DNA from: a virus
IMG/VR virus record: IMGVR_UViG_3300049459_000229
Span: 23,831 to 87,830 of that record
Reading direction: 5' to 3' (one strand)
DNA: 64,000 nucleotides
The notes under the pieces are model-generated. The model had not been told where the DNA came from. It did no database searches and was given only the letters and a program-made list of their open reading frames with translations. Below are positions 46,486-54,038 of the stretch, one piece after another; the stretch's first letter is position 1; every line of letters begins with the position of its first letter. A program made the position numbers and the translations under genes.

Positions 46486-47229
46486 CACGTCGGCGAGCGG
46501 GATGAACTGCTCGTCGAAGCAGCCGTCCTTGACGTTGTTGAGCATGACCACACCATGCCAGTGCTGGTTGCCCTGCGGGCCAAGGTACCCTTCCTCGTGC
46601 TCGTAGGCGCTCCCTGCGATGATCGAGGTGATGCGTCGGCCATCGGCGCGGTAGGCAAAAGCGATCTGGCGCCCCTGCTGATGGCCGGCGACACAGCTCT
46701 GGTGCTTTTTGTTCAGCTGGGCCTGGGCGCTGGACGCCGGTCGGCCCATCACACCGGTCTGGAAATAGTGGCAGAACGCCACCCCCTCGATGACGACTAC
46801 CTCGAGAAACCTGTGCACCTCCCAGCCGTACTTCTCGTAAGCCAGATCCTCCAGCCCGATCGCGCCGGCCAGCATCGGCTCTTCGTTGATCGTGCGCAGG
46901 ATCCGCTCTTCGTGGTTGCCCATCGTGAGCACCATGCGCGGCCGGTAGATGCCGTGCTTGCTGGCGTGGCGCCGCAGGTTGTACTCGCGTAGCGGCCCAA
47001 GCAGGGCCTCCATGCCGGCGTGCGCGGCCTCGATGTCGGCGCGGTACCGGCGCCCTTCGAACGACTTCTTGCCCTTGTCGTAGGAGGAGAGCGATGGCAT
47101 GTCCGCGAAGTCGCCGATGTGCACGACGACGTCGGGCTTTTCGGCCACGATCATGCGGCCGATGCAGCGCAGGAATTCGAGGTCGTCACCGGGCCGGACC
47201 TGGCTGTCGGGTAGCATGAGGATGTTCAT
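46465..47229 (-). CDS. calcineurin-like metallophosphoesterase, 254 aa
   Basis: MNILMLPDSQVRPGDDLEFL begins with the first motif (D near residue 8, where a typical member has D-x-H; here Q replaces H). HIGDFADM (residues about 37-44) and TMGNHEER near 103-109 supply the other metal ligands, and SCVAGHQQGRQIAF near 179 supplies the late His motif, with Gln where the family has His (GHxH). A phosphodiesterase or protein phosphatase on an unknown substrate. AGGAA precedes the start. It is the last gene of the leftward tail and lysis operon. Confidence 0.7.
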   Translation of the reverse strand: MNILMLPDSQVRPGDDLEFLRCIGRMIVAEKPDVVVHIGDFADMPSLSSYDKGKKSFEGRRYRADIEAAHAGMEALLGPLREYNLRRHASKHGIYRPRMVLTMGNHEERILRTINEEPMLAGAIGLEDLAYEKYGWEVHRFLEVVVIEGVAFCHYFQTGVMGRPASSAQAQLNKKHQSCVAGHQQGRQIAFAYRADGRRITSIIAGSAYEHEEGYLGPQGNQHWHGVVMLNNVKDGCFDEQFIPLADVKKRYAG

Positions 47230-47347
47230 CGGGTTCCTGCTGATCAGGGAAGATGGCGCGTCCGTCGATCACGGAGCAGATGAGGACAGCGACGAAACTG
47301 AGTTCGCCGCTGTCGTTGATACGAGGTTCAAGGATGCTCAGCTCCAT
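47186..47347 (-). CDS. possible small protein overlapping metallophosphoesterase start, 53 aa
   Basis: MELSILEPRINDSGELSFVA is followed by VLICSVIDGRAIFPDQ, a coherent sequence rather than the Arg/Pro-rich text of shadow frames. It would overlap the Rz-like gene by 20 bases and the metallophosphoesterase by 44. There is no good ribosome site. Included because it fills the gap of about 98 bases between those two genes. Confidence 0.35.
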   Translation of the reverse strand: MELSILEPRINDSGELSFVAVLICSVIDGRAIFPDQQEPDEHPHATRQPGPAR

Positions 47348-47864
47348 CGCCGGGCTGGTACCAGTCGCCAGCGCGGCCGTTGAAGGTCACTTGCTGGCGG
47401 GCGTAGAAATCGCGCCAGCCGAGGGCTTGCTCGCGCCAGACGCGGCAGCTGGTGGCGTTGCTGATTTCGGCGGCGGCAAGTTCGGAAAACGGAACGGTGC
47501 TGGGTTCTGCGTCAGCGTCACTGGCGGGTCCAGCAGTGGCGCCGGACCAGCCGGCGGCGGCGAGGCGCAGGAAGCCAGCAGGAATAGCAAAGTGCTCATC
47601 CACAGCAGGTGGCACGACACTTGGGACGAGGGATTCAAGGTTTTTCTCCTGGACATAGATTTTCTGGACACGGTCCTTGTAGATCGTCTCGACTTTAGTC
47701 ACCGTCTGGACCTGGGTCCTGACCAGTGTGACGACCTTCTCGGCCACCTGGTCCTGCGCGCGGCGCGCCTCCTGCAGCCGGCCGCTGCCGTAGCAGGTCA
47801 GCGCCAGCGCGGCGATCGCGGTCCAGCGCGCCCAGGCCGGCACGATGATGGCGGTCAGGCTCAC
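47328..47864 (-). CDS. Rz: i-spanin (Rz-like), 178 aa (GTG start)
   Basis: Inner-membrane spanin subunit. After a short N-terminus (SLTAIIVPAW) comes a single membrane helix (ARWTAIAALALTCYGSG), then a periplasmic coiled-coil region (ARRAQDQVAEKVVTLVRTQV) and a C-terminal region ending in RVWREQALGWRDFYARQQ. The topology and size are those of Rz. It acts with the Rz1 lipoprotein to join the inner and outer membranes after endolysin cleavage. The GTG at 47864 overlaps the stop of the upstream gene as GTGA. Rz1 lies inside this gene in the +1 frame. Confidence 0.75.
   Translation of the reverse strand: MSLTAIIVPAWARWTAIAALALTCYGSGRLQEARRAQDQVAEKVVTLVRTQVQTVTKVETIYKDRVQKIYVQEKNLESLVPSVVPPAVDEHFAIPAGFLRLAAAGWSGATAGPASDADAEPSTVPFSELAAAEISNATSCRVWREQALGWRDFYARQQVTFNGRAGDWYQPGDGAEHP
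47387..47671 (-). CDS. Rz1: o-spanin (Rz1-like lipoprotein), nested inside Rz, 94 aa
   Basis: Encoded entirely within the Rz gene in another frame. A basic N-terminus is followed by a hydrophobic core (HLLWMSTLLFLLASC) that ends in a lipobox with Cys35 (Leu-Ala-Ser-Cys). The mature part begins ASPPPAGPAPLLDPP, the Pro-rich hallmark of Rz1. It would be exported and lipidated, anchored in the outer membrane, and would pair with the i-spanin. ATG 47671 is the longest start; ATG 47656 is an alternative. Confidence 0.7.
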   Translation of the reverse strand: MSRKSMSRRKTLNPSSQVSCHLLWMSTLLFLLASCASPPPAGPAPLLDPPVTLTQNPAPFRFPNLPPPKSATPPAAASGASKPSAGAISTPASK

Positions 47865-48118
47865 GGCGCGATCTCCCCGGTGATACGAATCGGCGACTCC
47901 AGCACCCTGCCCGCGGGCAGGAAACACTCAGCGATGTCGTACAGCGAGTCGGCGAATAGCGTCCAGATCCCCAAGGGCTTGAACTTGGGCGTGGCCATGA
48001 AGTTGCCCTCGTCGTTTTCGCCAGCGCCAGCAAACCAGGCCGGCACGCCGAACAGCGTGCCTTCGTGTGTCAGGCCGGCGGCCAGTGCGTCTTCCCTTGT
48101 GATATAGCCCAGCATCAA
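47861..48118 (-). CDS. hypothetical protein of the lysis operon, 85 aa
   Basis: MMLGYITREDALAAGLTHEG then FGVPAWFAGAGENDEG; a pattern I have seen in small proteins between endolysin and Rz in proteobacterial phages, of unknown role. The ATGA overlap with the endolysin gene and GTGA with Rz chain it into the lysis operon. No signal peptide is visible. Confidence 0.68.
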   Translation of the reverse strand: MMLGYITREDALAAGLTHEGTLFGVPAWFAGAGENDEGNFMATPKFKPLGIWTLFADSLYDIAECFLPAGRVLESPIRITGEIAP

Positions 48119-48738
48119 AGCACCTCCAGTAGCTTGTCAAGCAGCCGCTCGCAGTCGTCAAGGCCGATGCTGCCGCCGTTGACCGCGCAGCGCACGCCCG
48201 CAAGGTTGTTGCAGGCCGCGAACTTCTTGCAGCCGTGCGTGGTCCAGAACCAGCCGAAGGCAGCGGTACCGACCTGGATCGTTGCGACCTGGTCGGGCGA
48301 GGCGAGCAGACTCAGGCCCAGCGCGGCGCCGCACTTCTGATAATTCTCCTTGCCGGTCAGCTGGCCTGGGCCGCGGCCGCGAAAACGAAAACCGTCGCCG
48401 CTCTCGATCGAACCATTGCCCATCCGGTTGGCATAAGCGACGTTGGCGATCATCTGCTGGTTCGCCGGACGTGTGGGCGTGCGGCCGTACATCTCCGCAA
48501 GCTCTCGCGTGAAGCGCTTAGGCCAGATCAGCTGCAGGGCCTCGACCGAGTAGTTCAGGTTCTCGGTCATGCTCACGAAGCCCTTCGACTCGTGCAGGCA
48601 CTGCACAGCGAAGTGCGCCTGCTCGACGGTCGTGCTGATGTCGAAGCGGGCGCAGGCGGCGTTGATGGCGATGGCGGCGTCATGCGCGATCGCGATCGGC
48701 ATGGAGGGCACCGCGTGGCGCAGCTGACTAGGTGTCAT
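48115..48738 (-). CDS. endolysin, glycoside hydrolase family 19 type, 207 aa
   Basis: Cell-wall glycosidase. Residues about 40-135 match GH19 phage endolysins: AVQCLHESKGF with the catalytic-type His49 and Glu50, then SMTENLNYSVEALQLIWPKR with Glu near 59, and GDGFRFRGRGPGQLTGKENY near 115-133, the substrate-cleft segment. There is no signal peptide, so a holin is needed for release; a two-span membrane protein is encoded next door. Ends in the ATGA overlap with the next gene; it overlaps the holin-like gene by 11 bases. Confidence 0.85.
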   Translation of the reverse strand: MTPSQLRHAVPSMPIAIAHDAAIAINAACARFDISTTVEQAHFAVQCLHESKGFVSMTENLNYSVEALQLIWPKRFTRELAEMYGRTPTRPANQQMIANVAYANRMGNGSIESGDGFRFRGRGPGQLTGKENYQKCGAALGLSLLASPDQVATIQVGTAAFGWFWTTHGCKKFAACNNLAGVRCAVNGGSIGLDDCERLLDKLLEVL

Positions 48739-48982
48739 TTGCAGCTTTCACTGCCCGGAAGGAAATCGCCAGGCGCAGGATCATGCCGGCGACGACGACG
48801 GCGCCGCCCATGAATTTGTAGACGTTGTCAGGGAGGTAAGGCTGCAGGGCCGGCAGGCTGTTGGTCAGCTCGGACTGGATCTCCTTGGCCCAAGGCAGAG
48901 CGGCGAGCAGCACGATGCTGACGTAGGTGCGCCACTTCTTCAGCTCGGCCCAGGCAGCGGTCTTCAGGTTCTTGAGGCTCAT
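48728..48982 (-). CDS. holin-like membrane protein, 84 aa
   Basis: Two hydrophobic helices (TYVSIVLLAALPWAKEI and MGGAVVVAGMILRLAISF) with a polar loop and charged ends; a basic N-terminus (KNLKTAAWAELKKW). Size, topology and position directly before the endolysin gene on the same strand support a holin. The similarity to named holin families is by pattern only. Confidence 0.7.
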   Translation of the reverse strand: MSLKNLKTAAWAELKKWRTYVSIVLLAALPWAKEIQSELTNSLPALQPYLPDNVYKFMGGAVVVAGMILRLAISFRAVKAANDT

Positions 48983-49209
48983 TTCGAGTCCTTCCGTGCG
49001 CGCCAGCGCGCCAGCAGACCCTGAACGGTTTGCGTTTCGTACAGGCGAATGCAGGACCAGACGAAGGTGACCAACATGGTCAGGTGAGGGAGCAGACCAA
49101 AAAACGCTGTCACGGACAGGACAACTGCGGAGTTGTCGATCGTACGGTTATGCGGCTCGAGAACGGCGCGCAGATGGATCCAGTGAAGCTTGGCGTCGGC
49201 CAGGGTCAT
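48979..49209 (-). CDS. membrane protein of lysis operon, second holin or antiholin candidate, 76 aa
   Basis: The ATG at 49209 shares bases with the stop of the upstream microprotein (ATGA); an in-frame ATG at 49215 would add two residues. The central AVVLSVTAFFGLLPHLTMLV and neighbouring TFVWSCIRLYETQ form one or two membrane helices. Lysis cassettes often encode paired holin and antiholin; this and the previous gene could be such a pair. Confidence 0.62.
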   Translation of the reverse strand: MTLADAKLHWIHLRAVLEPHNRTIDNSAVVLSVTAFFGLLPHLTMLVTFVWSCIRLYETQTVQGLLARWRARKDSK

Positions 49210-49301
49210 TCGCATGCCTCGTAATCATTGTCGAACAGCTCGGTGACAAGGTCTCCGAGGAACACGAGGAGGAAACAGGCGACAGCGATGATGCGGTACA
49301 T
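49206..49301 (-). CDS. membrane microprotein heading the lysis operon, 31 aa
   Basis: MYRIIAVACFLLVFLGDLVT then an acidic tail ending DYEACE. One membrane helix. GGAGG lies seven bases before the ATG (minus strand, 49309-49313), and the TGA overlaps the next start as ATGA. It opens the lysis cassette, so it may modulate holin timing; function unproven. Confidence 0.6.
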   Translation of the reverse strand: MYRIIAVACFLLVFLGDLVTELFDNDYEACE

Positions 49302-49430
49302 GCTGAATCCTCCAAAGTTGATTAGAGGAATTCTAGATGTTGCTGTTCGGATAGTCCAGCAAATATTGTGCCATGTTGCAATAGTCCACAGGAAACTTCC
49401 TGTGGGCCAATGCCGCGCTATGCTGTAGGA
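49302..49430 (-). promoter_or_regulatory. leader region of the lysis operon
   Basis: Intergenic stretch of 129 bases between the tail-tip gene and the lysis genes. On the minus strand, TTGCAA (49381-49376) and a 17-base spacer lead to TGGACT, a weak -35/-10 pair resembling the shared phage promoter only partly. It also holds the inverted repeat at 49386-49405. No gene fits. Confidence 0.35.
49386..49405. repeat. 9-bp inverted repeat with 2-base centre
   Basis: CCACAGGAA (49386-49394), AC, TTCCTGTGG (49397-49405). Loop too short for an RNA hairpin with the full stem, so a dimeric-protein operator is likelier; it lies just upstream of the candidate lysis promoter on the minus strand. Confidence 0.55.
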
Positions 49431-50726
49431 CTAGATCGACTCAAGGTCGACGGTTGCGGATGCAAGGTTGAAGAAGGGCAGGGCCATCGTAGGCAGCGTG
49501 ACCAGCTTGCCGTAGACCTGGTGATCGCGCTCGAGCGCAAGGTCCGTATGCCCAGGAAACATGCTGGCAAACACCGGATAGCGGCTGCCGCCGGCACGCA
49601 GGATACTCCACAGGGTTGCGCGATCCGTCGGCGACAGCTTGGAGAAGGGCAGGCTGAGTTTCGTGCTGATCGTACCAGTGTCGCTGATCAGGTCGCCAGC
49701 GTCGCTGCGCTCGTTCTTGGTCGAATCAATCAGCTGGGCGCTCGCACCGTAATCGAAGTTGGTCGCGGCCTCCCAGTAGCTGCCCGCCAGCAGATGGCTG
49801 GCCTCAATGTAGCCCTGCAGGTTGTTCGTATCGGTGATGCTGACAGCCATCACGCTCCCTGTCAGCGCCGTTGTTAGCCACAGCCGGGCACAGCTGCCGC
49901 CGCCGAAGGCATAGGCACTTGCCGCTTGGGCCGCGGTAAATCCGCGCGGACTTACCGCTGGCGCCGGGCAGGCGAGCGTATTACTAGACGCGGTCAGGTA
50001 GCTGCTGAGGTATTGGATCTGCCACGTATCGAGGTATCCGACAGGTCGGATGCCTGGGTAATACGACGTGGGGAACCCTACGCTGTTGGTCTCTACCTGG
50101 GCGAATGCAATGTCGTAGGCTTCACCGGAGTTGATGATCTGGACTTCCAGCGGCGAGCTGGTAACCGTGCTGCTGTTGTTGCCGATCCTGTACCACACGC
50201 CCGGAACCAGTGACGCGTTCTTCCATGTTGCGTCGGAGGCATTTCGGATGCGCACATCGCCAAACCCCGCCCGGAGCTTGATGTAGATCGAGCCGACATA
50301 GGCAGCAGACGCGCCGCTGATCACCTGACGAATGCCGCCGTTGGCGGCTGAAGACGTCATGGTGGTGGCACTGTTGGTGCCATCTGGCCCGGCCACTCCT
50401 GGCGTCAGGGACACGCTGGTCTTGGTCCAGGCGGCGTTGGTGAAGTCGTTCGGCGCCGTCAGCAGGTTGGTGATCGCCGGCTCGTTGTACAGGGCCACCT
50501 TTATCAGCGCTGTGGGCGACAGGTTGGTGAAAGGCAACACGACGCCATTGATCGACTCCACCGTCGACCAGTTCGCGTAAAGGGTTGCGCTGGTGCCCAC
50601 CGAGCGCCAGACGTCCGACTTCCGGCCCAACTTTAGATTGGACACAGGGAAGCTGGTAGCGGCAGAGCTGGCGCTGAGAATCGCTCGCTCGATCGCGTTG
50701 TCGGAGATGACGCGGAGGTTGGGCAT
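49431..50726 (-). CDS. tail-tip or adhesion protein with CBM-like domain, 431 aa
   Basis: Starts MPNLRVISDNAIERAILSAS. Residues about 85-240 (ITNLLTAPNDFTNAAWTKTS ... SYYPGIRPVG) have the 'NLL....F.NAAW.K' start and alternating strands of carbohydrate-binding-module-like domains seen in phage tail proteins. The end (FFNLASATVDLESI) matches the C-terminus of phage structural proteins. Likely part of the tail tip or fibres. A TTG upstream (50768) would add 14 residues, but the ATG at 50726 is preferred. Last tail gene before the lysis operon. Confidence 0.65.
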   Translation of the reverse strand: MPNLRVISDNAIERAILSASSAATSFPVSNLKLGRKSDVWRSVGTSATLYANWSTVESINGVVLPFTNLSPTALIKVALYNEPAITNLLTAPNDFTNAAWTKTSVSLTPGVAGPDGTNSATTMTSSAANGGIRQVISGASAAYVGSIYIKLRAGFGDVRIRNASDATWKNASLVPGVWYRIGNNSSTVTSSPLEVQIINSGEAYDIAFAQVETNSVGFPTSYYPGIRPVGYLDTWQIQYLSSYLTASSNTLACPAPAVSPRGFTAAQAASAYAFGGGSCARLWLTTALTGSVMAVSITDTNNLQGYIEASHLLAGSYWEAATNFDYGASAQLIDSTKNERSDAGDLISDTGTISTKLSLPFSKLSPTDRATLWSILRAGGSRYPVFASMFPGHTDLALERDHQVYGKLVTLPTMALPFFNLASATVDLESI

Positions 50727-50782
50727 GGGAATTCCGAGAGGAAATAGTTCCTCCCGAAAATACCACAAGTTGGGCTGTTTGC

Positions 50783-51106
50783 CTACGCTGGCGCAGTCTC
50801 CGGAACATCACTGACTGCATTCGTCCCGACAAACATCGGGTGATGCTCGAGCAGGTAGCCGTAGAGCATCGCACGCGGATCCGGCAGCCCAAGCTCCTCC
50901 AGCTGCGCGATGTCGATCACTAGGCTGTGGGTGTACATCGGCAGGCCTGGCGCCTGTTCACGTGCAGCTGCATCGGCATAAAATCCCAGCAAAACAACCA
51001 GCCGAGGATTGGGGTCGCCTGGCGCGCAGTTGAGCTCGGCGCGCAGAATCCGATGGTAGCTGCCGTGAGCGAAGTTGGGTGCCGTCTGCCAGCCAAGAAT
51101 AGCCAT
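50783..51106 (-). CDS. hypothetical tail-operon protein, 107 aa
   Basis: Starts MAILGWQTAPNFAHGSYHRI. The frame is open much further upstream over the neighbour, but this ATG shares a base with the preceding stop (TAATG). A beta-rich middle (PRLVVLLGFYADAAAREQAP) is followed by a helical end. Its place between fibre-like genes suggests a tail structural or assembly role. Confidence 0.65.
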   Translation of the reverse strand: MAILGWQTAPNFAHGSYHRILRAELNCAPGDPNPRLVVLLGFYADAAAREQAPGLPMYTHSLVIDIAQLEELGLPDPRAMLYGYLLEHHPMFVGTNAVSDVPETAPA

Positions 51107-53319
51107 TATTGAATACCTGCGGTTAAGTGTACGCTGCCAGTCGACACGATGGCGCCTGACGATCTTAATCGAATGGACCAGTTGAACGCAATGGTCCTGT
51201 TCGTTCCAGTGGTAGAGGTGACGCTCCACGAGGCGCCACCAGCCAAGCTGTACCACACGCCGTAGCTGGAGCCAGAAGGGGCGACAGTGCCACCTGTCGA
51301 GCTGGTTGCCCGGATGTCGTAAAGCGACGCATCCCCGGTGCCGTTGGCCCATGGGCCGCTGTCGGTATATTTGTCGCTTGCTCCCCAGGAGAGTGTGCCG
51401 GCGCCGATGTCGTCATAGAGCCCATAGCTGTTGTAGCTTGGATAGGTGCTCGCGGCCGGGGCAGTCACCGTCAGGGTGGCCGAGCTGCTGTCCGTGTAGC
51501 TGGTGCCATTCCATGCCCGGCAAACGTAGATGAACGAACCTACCACGCTGGTATCGGCTGAGTGGCTGGAGCCGGATCCGACGCCGGTACCATTGCGATA
51601 CCACTGGTAGGAATCCGCTGGCGAGGCTGCCGCGGAAAACACCGCGCTGCCGTTCTGCACCACAGATTGGCTGGTTGGGTTGACCGAAAATACCGGGTAG
51701 GCCGGGGTGGGCGAGGAGACCGTCAGCGTGCGGTTCACCTCCTCCACCGTGTGAAAACTCCCGTCCGTATTCTCGGCGTGGAAGACGATGTTACCTCCAT
51801 TCATGTAAGAGGCAAGGGTCACCGTGGTCGAGCACGAGCCGTATCCGGAGGCCGAGATGCCTGGACCTGTGATCGTGCAGTACGGGGTCGGCGTCCCTGT
51901 GGCGGTCATGCTGAAGGTTGCTGAGTCACCCACATAGCCGCCAGCCGGGCCATTCGAGCTGGTGATGTGCACCGCCTCGACATTGTTCACGTAGAGGTAG
52001 GCGGTGGTGCTCTGCACCGTCCCCATGGCGTTGGACGCCACGCAATAGTAGCTGGTGCCATCGTTGCTGAGCGTGGCGCTGAAGGAGATCGACGTTCCTG
52101 TTGCGCCTGAGATGGCGACTCCGTTCTGGTACCACTGCAGAGCAGGTGTCGGATAGCCAGACACGGCCACCGAAAATGATACGGCATCACCCGGGTGCAC
52201 GCCCTTGCTGTTCGGCTGGGTCGTGAAGACCGGTGCCGAGCTGATCGGTGCAGGTATGCCTGTGATGTTTGAGGGCGACAGCTGGCTGACATCGGCCAGC
52301 ATGGTGTAGCGCCCAAGGCTGCCGCCTGCCACGTAAGTCGGCTTCGAGCTGGACGAGACCGACTTGCGATCGTCGAGCAGCACCCCAAGGGTTAGCTGAG
52401 TGCCGACGCGCTTGCCGACGCCGATATATACCGACTCGACATACAGCGCGCCGTTCACCGTGGTGGCCTGTTCGCGGTAAAACGGCACCGACATGCCCAA
52501 GGTGTAGCCTGCCGGCAGACTATAGGACGTGGTGTAGCCGTAGCCAGTATAAGACATCTGCAGCTCGCCCACCGTGCTCAGGCCCTCGATCGAGGCGTCG
52601 TAGGTGACCTGCTGGCTGGGGGTCAGCGCCTGTAGGGTGAACAGCGCGCCGGACGAGACCGGGTTATTGACCGCGTAGACGTGCAGCGAGGGCAGCTGGT
52701 AAGACGCAGCTTTCGTGTAGACCACCACTTCGACCAGGACGCTGCCCTCGCTGGCGAGGATGTACTCCCGGCGCAGCTGGTACCAGGTATCGCCGGTGCC
52801 GGAGTCCGGCAGGTTCATCAGGATCAGTTTGTCGGCGCCGGGGCGTAAGTTCACGGTGACCGAGTGCACGCTGGCGGTGTAGCCATCGGGCGTCATGTAG
52901 CTCAAGGTGGCGTTGGCGCCCAGCTGCACGGTGCCGGCGAACTGCGGCGCCGGGTACAGCGGATCTGCCAGCACATCGCCATTGTCGTTCGTCAGCTGGA
53001 GGCCGAACAGGTCGAGCGTGTCGATCTTCTTGCCGAAGACGTAGAGCACGGTGTCCTGCTGCCAGCCGCTGATCGACCAGGCCCATGAGATGGTCCCGTT
53101 GATGTCGCCGTTGGGTCCCACCTTGTCACCACCGCTGATCGTGTGCGCGCCGGCCCGGGCCGTGTAGATGCTCAGGTTCGCAGAGCGGGTGCTCGGATAA
53201 TACGCGGTGCCGCTCGAGCCGGCCGGGCAGACCAGCACGTCAAGCAGCACACCGCCTTTCGACAGCCCATTCGTCATGATCGAGCCGTTGGGGCGCATCA
53301 CCTCGTAGCCGAACGTCAT
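51106..53319 (-). CDS. tail protein with Ig-like domains, 737 aa
   Basis: The N-terminal 350 residues are beta-rich with DNNG-type loops and resemble phage tail-tip proteins. Then come three Ig-like domains at residues about 368-443 (PVFTTQPNSKGVHPGDAV ... YYCVASN), 450-530, and 540-615 (PVFSVNPTSQSVVQNGSA ... YVCRAWN); the first and third have the Cys/Trp arrangement of I-set or bacterial Ig domains. The C-terminal 110 residues are Gly/Ser-rich. Such Ig domains in phage virions mediate weak surface adhesion. First base overlaps the next gene's stop. Confidence 0.75.
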   Translation of the reverse strand: MTFGYEVMRPNGSIMTNGLSKGGVLLDVLVCPAGSSGTAYYPSTRSANLSIYTARAGAHTISGGDKVGPNGDINGTISWAWSISGWQQDTVLYVFGKKIDTLDLFGLQLTNDNGDVLADPLYPAPQFAGTVQLGANATLSYMTPDGYTASVHSVTVNLRPGADKLILMNLPDSGTGDTWYQLRREYILASEGSVLVEVVVYTKAASYQLPSLHVYAVNNPVSSGALFTLQALTPSQQVTYDASIEGLSTVGELQMSYTGYGYTTSYSLPAGYTLGMSVPFYREQATTVNGALYVESVYIGVGKRVGTQLTLGVLLDDRKSVSSSSKPTYVAGGSLGRYTMLADVSQLSPSNITGIPAPISSAPVFTTQPNSKGVHPGDAVSFSVAVSGYPTPALQWYQNGVAISGATGTSISFSATLSNDGTSYYCVASNAMGTVQSTTAYLYVNNVEAVHITSSNGPAGGYVGDSATFSMTATGTPTPYCTITGPGISASGYGSCSTTVTLASYMNGGNIVFHAENTDGSFHTVEEVNRTLTVSSPTPAYPVFSVNPTSQSVVQNGSAVFSAAASPADSYQWYRNGTGVGSGSSHSADTSVVGSFIYVCRAWNGTSYTDSSSATLTVTAPAASTYPSYNSYGLYDDIGAGTLSWGASDKYTDSGPWANGTGDASLYDIRATSSTGGTVAPSGSSYGVWYSLAGGASWSVTSTTGTNRTIAFNWSIRLRSSGAIVSTGSVHLTAGIQ

Positions 53320-54038
53320 AGCGACGAACTCCCGACGCGGATGATGGCACCACTGCTGGACACCACCTTGAGCCCGCCGTCGCTGAGCTCGGAGCGCGCA
53401 CCGGAAAGCCCGGTCCTGAACGTGCCGAGGTACGACGTCAGCTTTGCGACGCTGGAGACGGTGATCAGCGAGCTGACGTTGCTATCGCTGATCGATCCGC
53501 TGACGTTGGTGCTGAGGTTGGCGCCCACGGTACTGGCCAGCACCCAGCTGGCGCCGGACTTGTAGTACAGGGTCAGGTTGTCAGTGGCGAAATAGAAGTC
53601 GCCGCTGCTGCCGGCCGGCCGATTGGCCAGCAGACCCTGCGCCGTGTTGTTGCGGGTCGCGTCCAGCGCGCCCTGGTAGCCAAGGCTGCCGATGGTCACT
53701 TGCGAGATCACGCGGCTGTCGGTATAAGTCACGCCGTTCGCGGTGAAGGTGGCCGTCACCGTCACGCTGCTGCTTCCCATGTCGGAGAAGTTGAGCGTGG
53801 CAATCAGCCCGGTCTGATCGATCGTCAGCGGGACCTGCGGCGAGGTCGTGAAGACCACGGTGCCGACCAGACTCAAGGGCGTAGCCACCAGCGTGACGAC
53901 CGACGGCGTGCCAGCGCCGTTGGCGCCGACCATCACGACGTTCGACGTGGCCGACAGGATCACGCCGCCGCGCGCCGCGATGGTGCGCGGCGACTCAGCC
54001 TGCAGGCGAGTATCGAAATCGTTGACAGGCGCGACCAT
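53316..54038 (-). CDS. tail structural protein, 240 aa
   Basis: Starts MVAPVNDFDTRLQAESPRTI. A beta-rich middle with Thr/Val/Ser (SVTVTATFTANGVTYTDSRV) resembles Ig-like or BACON-type folds, and the end has Ser-rich repeats and ANLSTNVSGSISDSNVSSLI. The ATG shares a base with the preceding stop. Likely part of the tail tip, next to the baseplate-hub-like gene; no specific homolog is named. Confidence 0.62.
   Translation of the reverse strand: MVAPVNDFDTRLQAESPRTIAARGGVILSATSNVVMVGANGAGTPSVVTLVATPLSLVGTVVFTTSPQVPLTIDQTGLIATLNFSDMGSSSVTVTATFTANGVTYTDSRVISQVTIGSLGYQGALDATRNNTAQGLLANRPAGSSGDFYFATDNLTLYYKSGASWVLASTVGANLSTNVSGSISDSNVSSLITVSSVAKLTSYLGTFRTGLSGARSELSDGGLKVVSSSGAIIRVGSSSL

Noticed and set aside
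50740-50780. Minus-strand TGGTATTTT as a possible extended -10 before the gene starting at 50726
   Set aside because: No -35 match to the shared phage motif. Only a weak AGGCAAACA resemblance to promoter P4 was found, so it was not listed.
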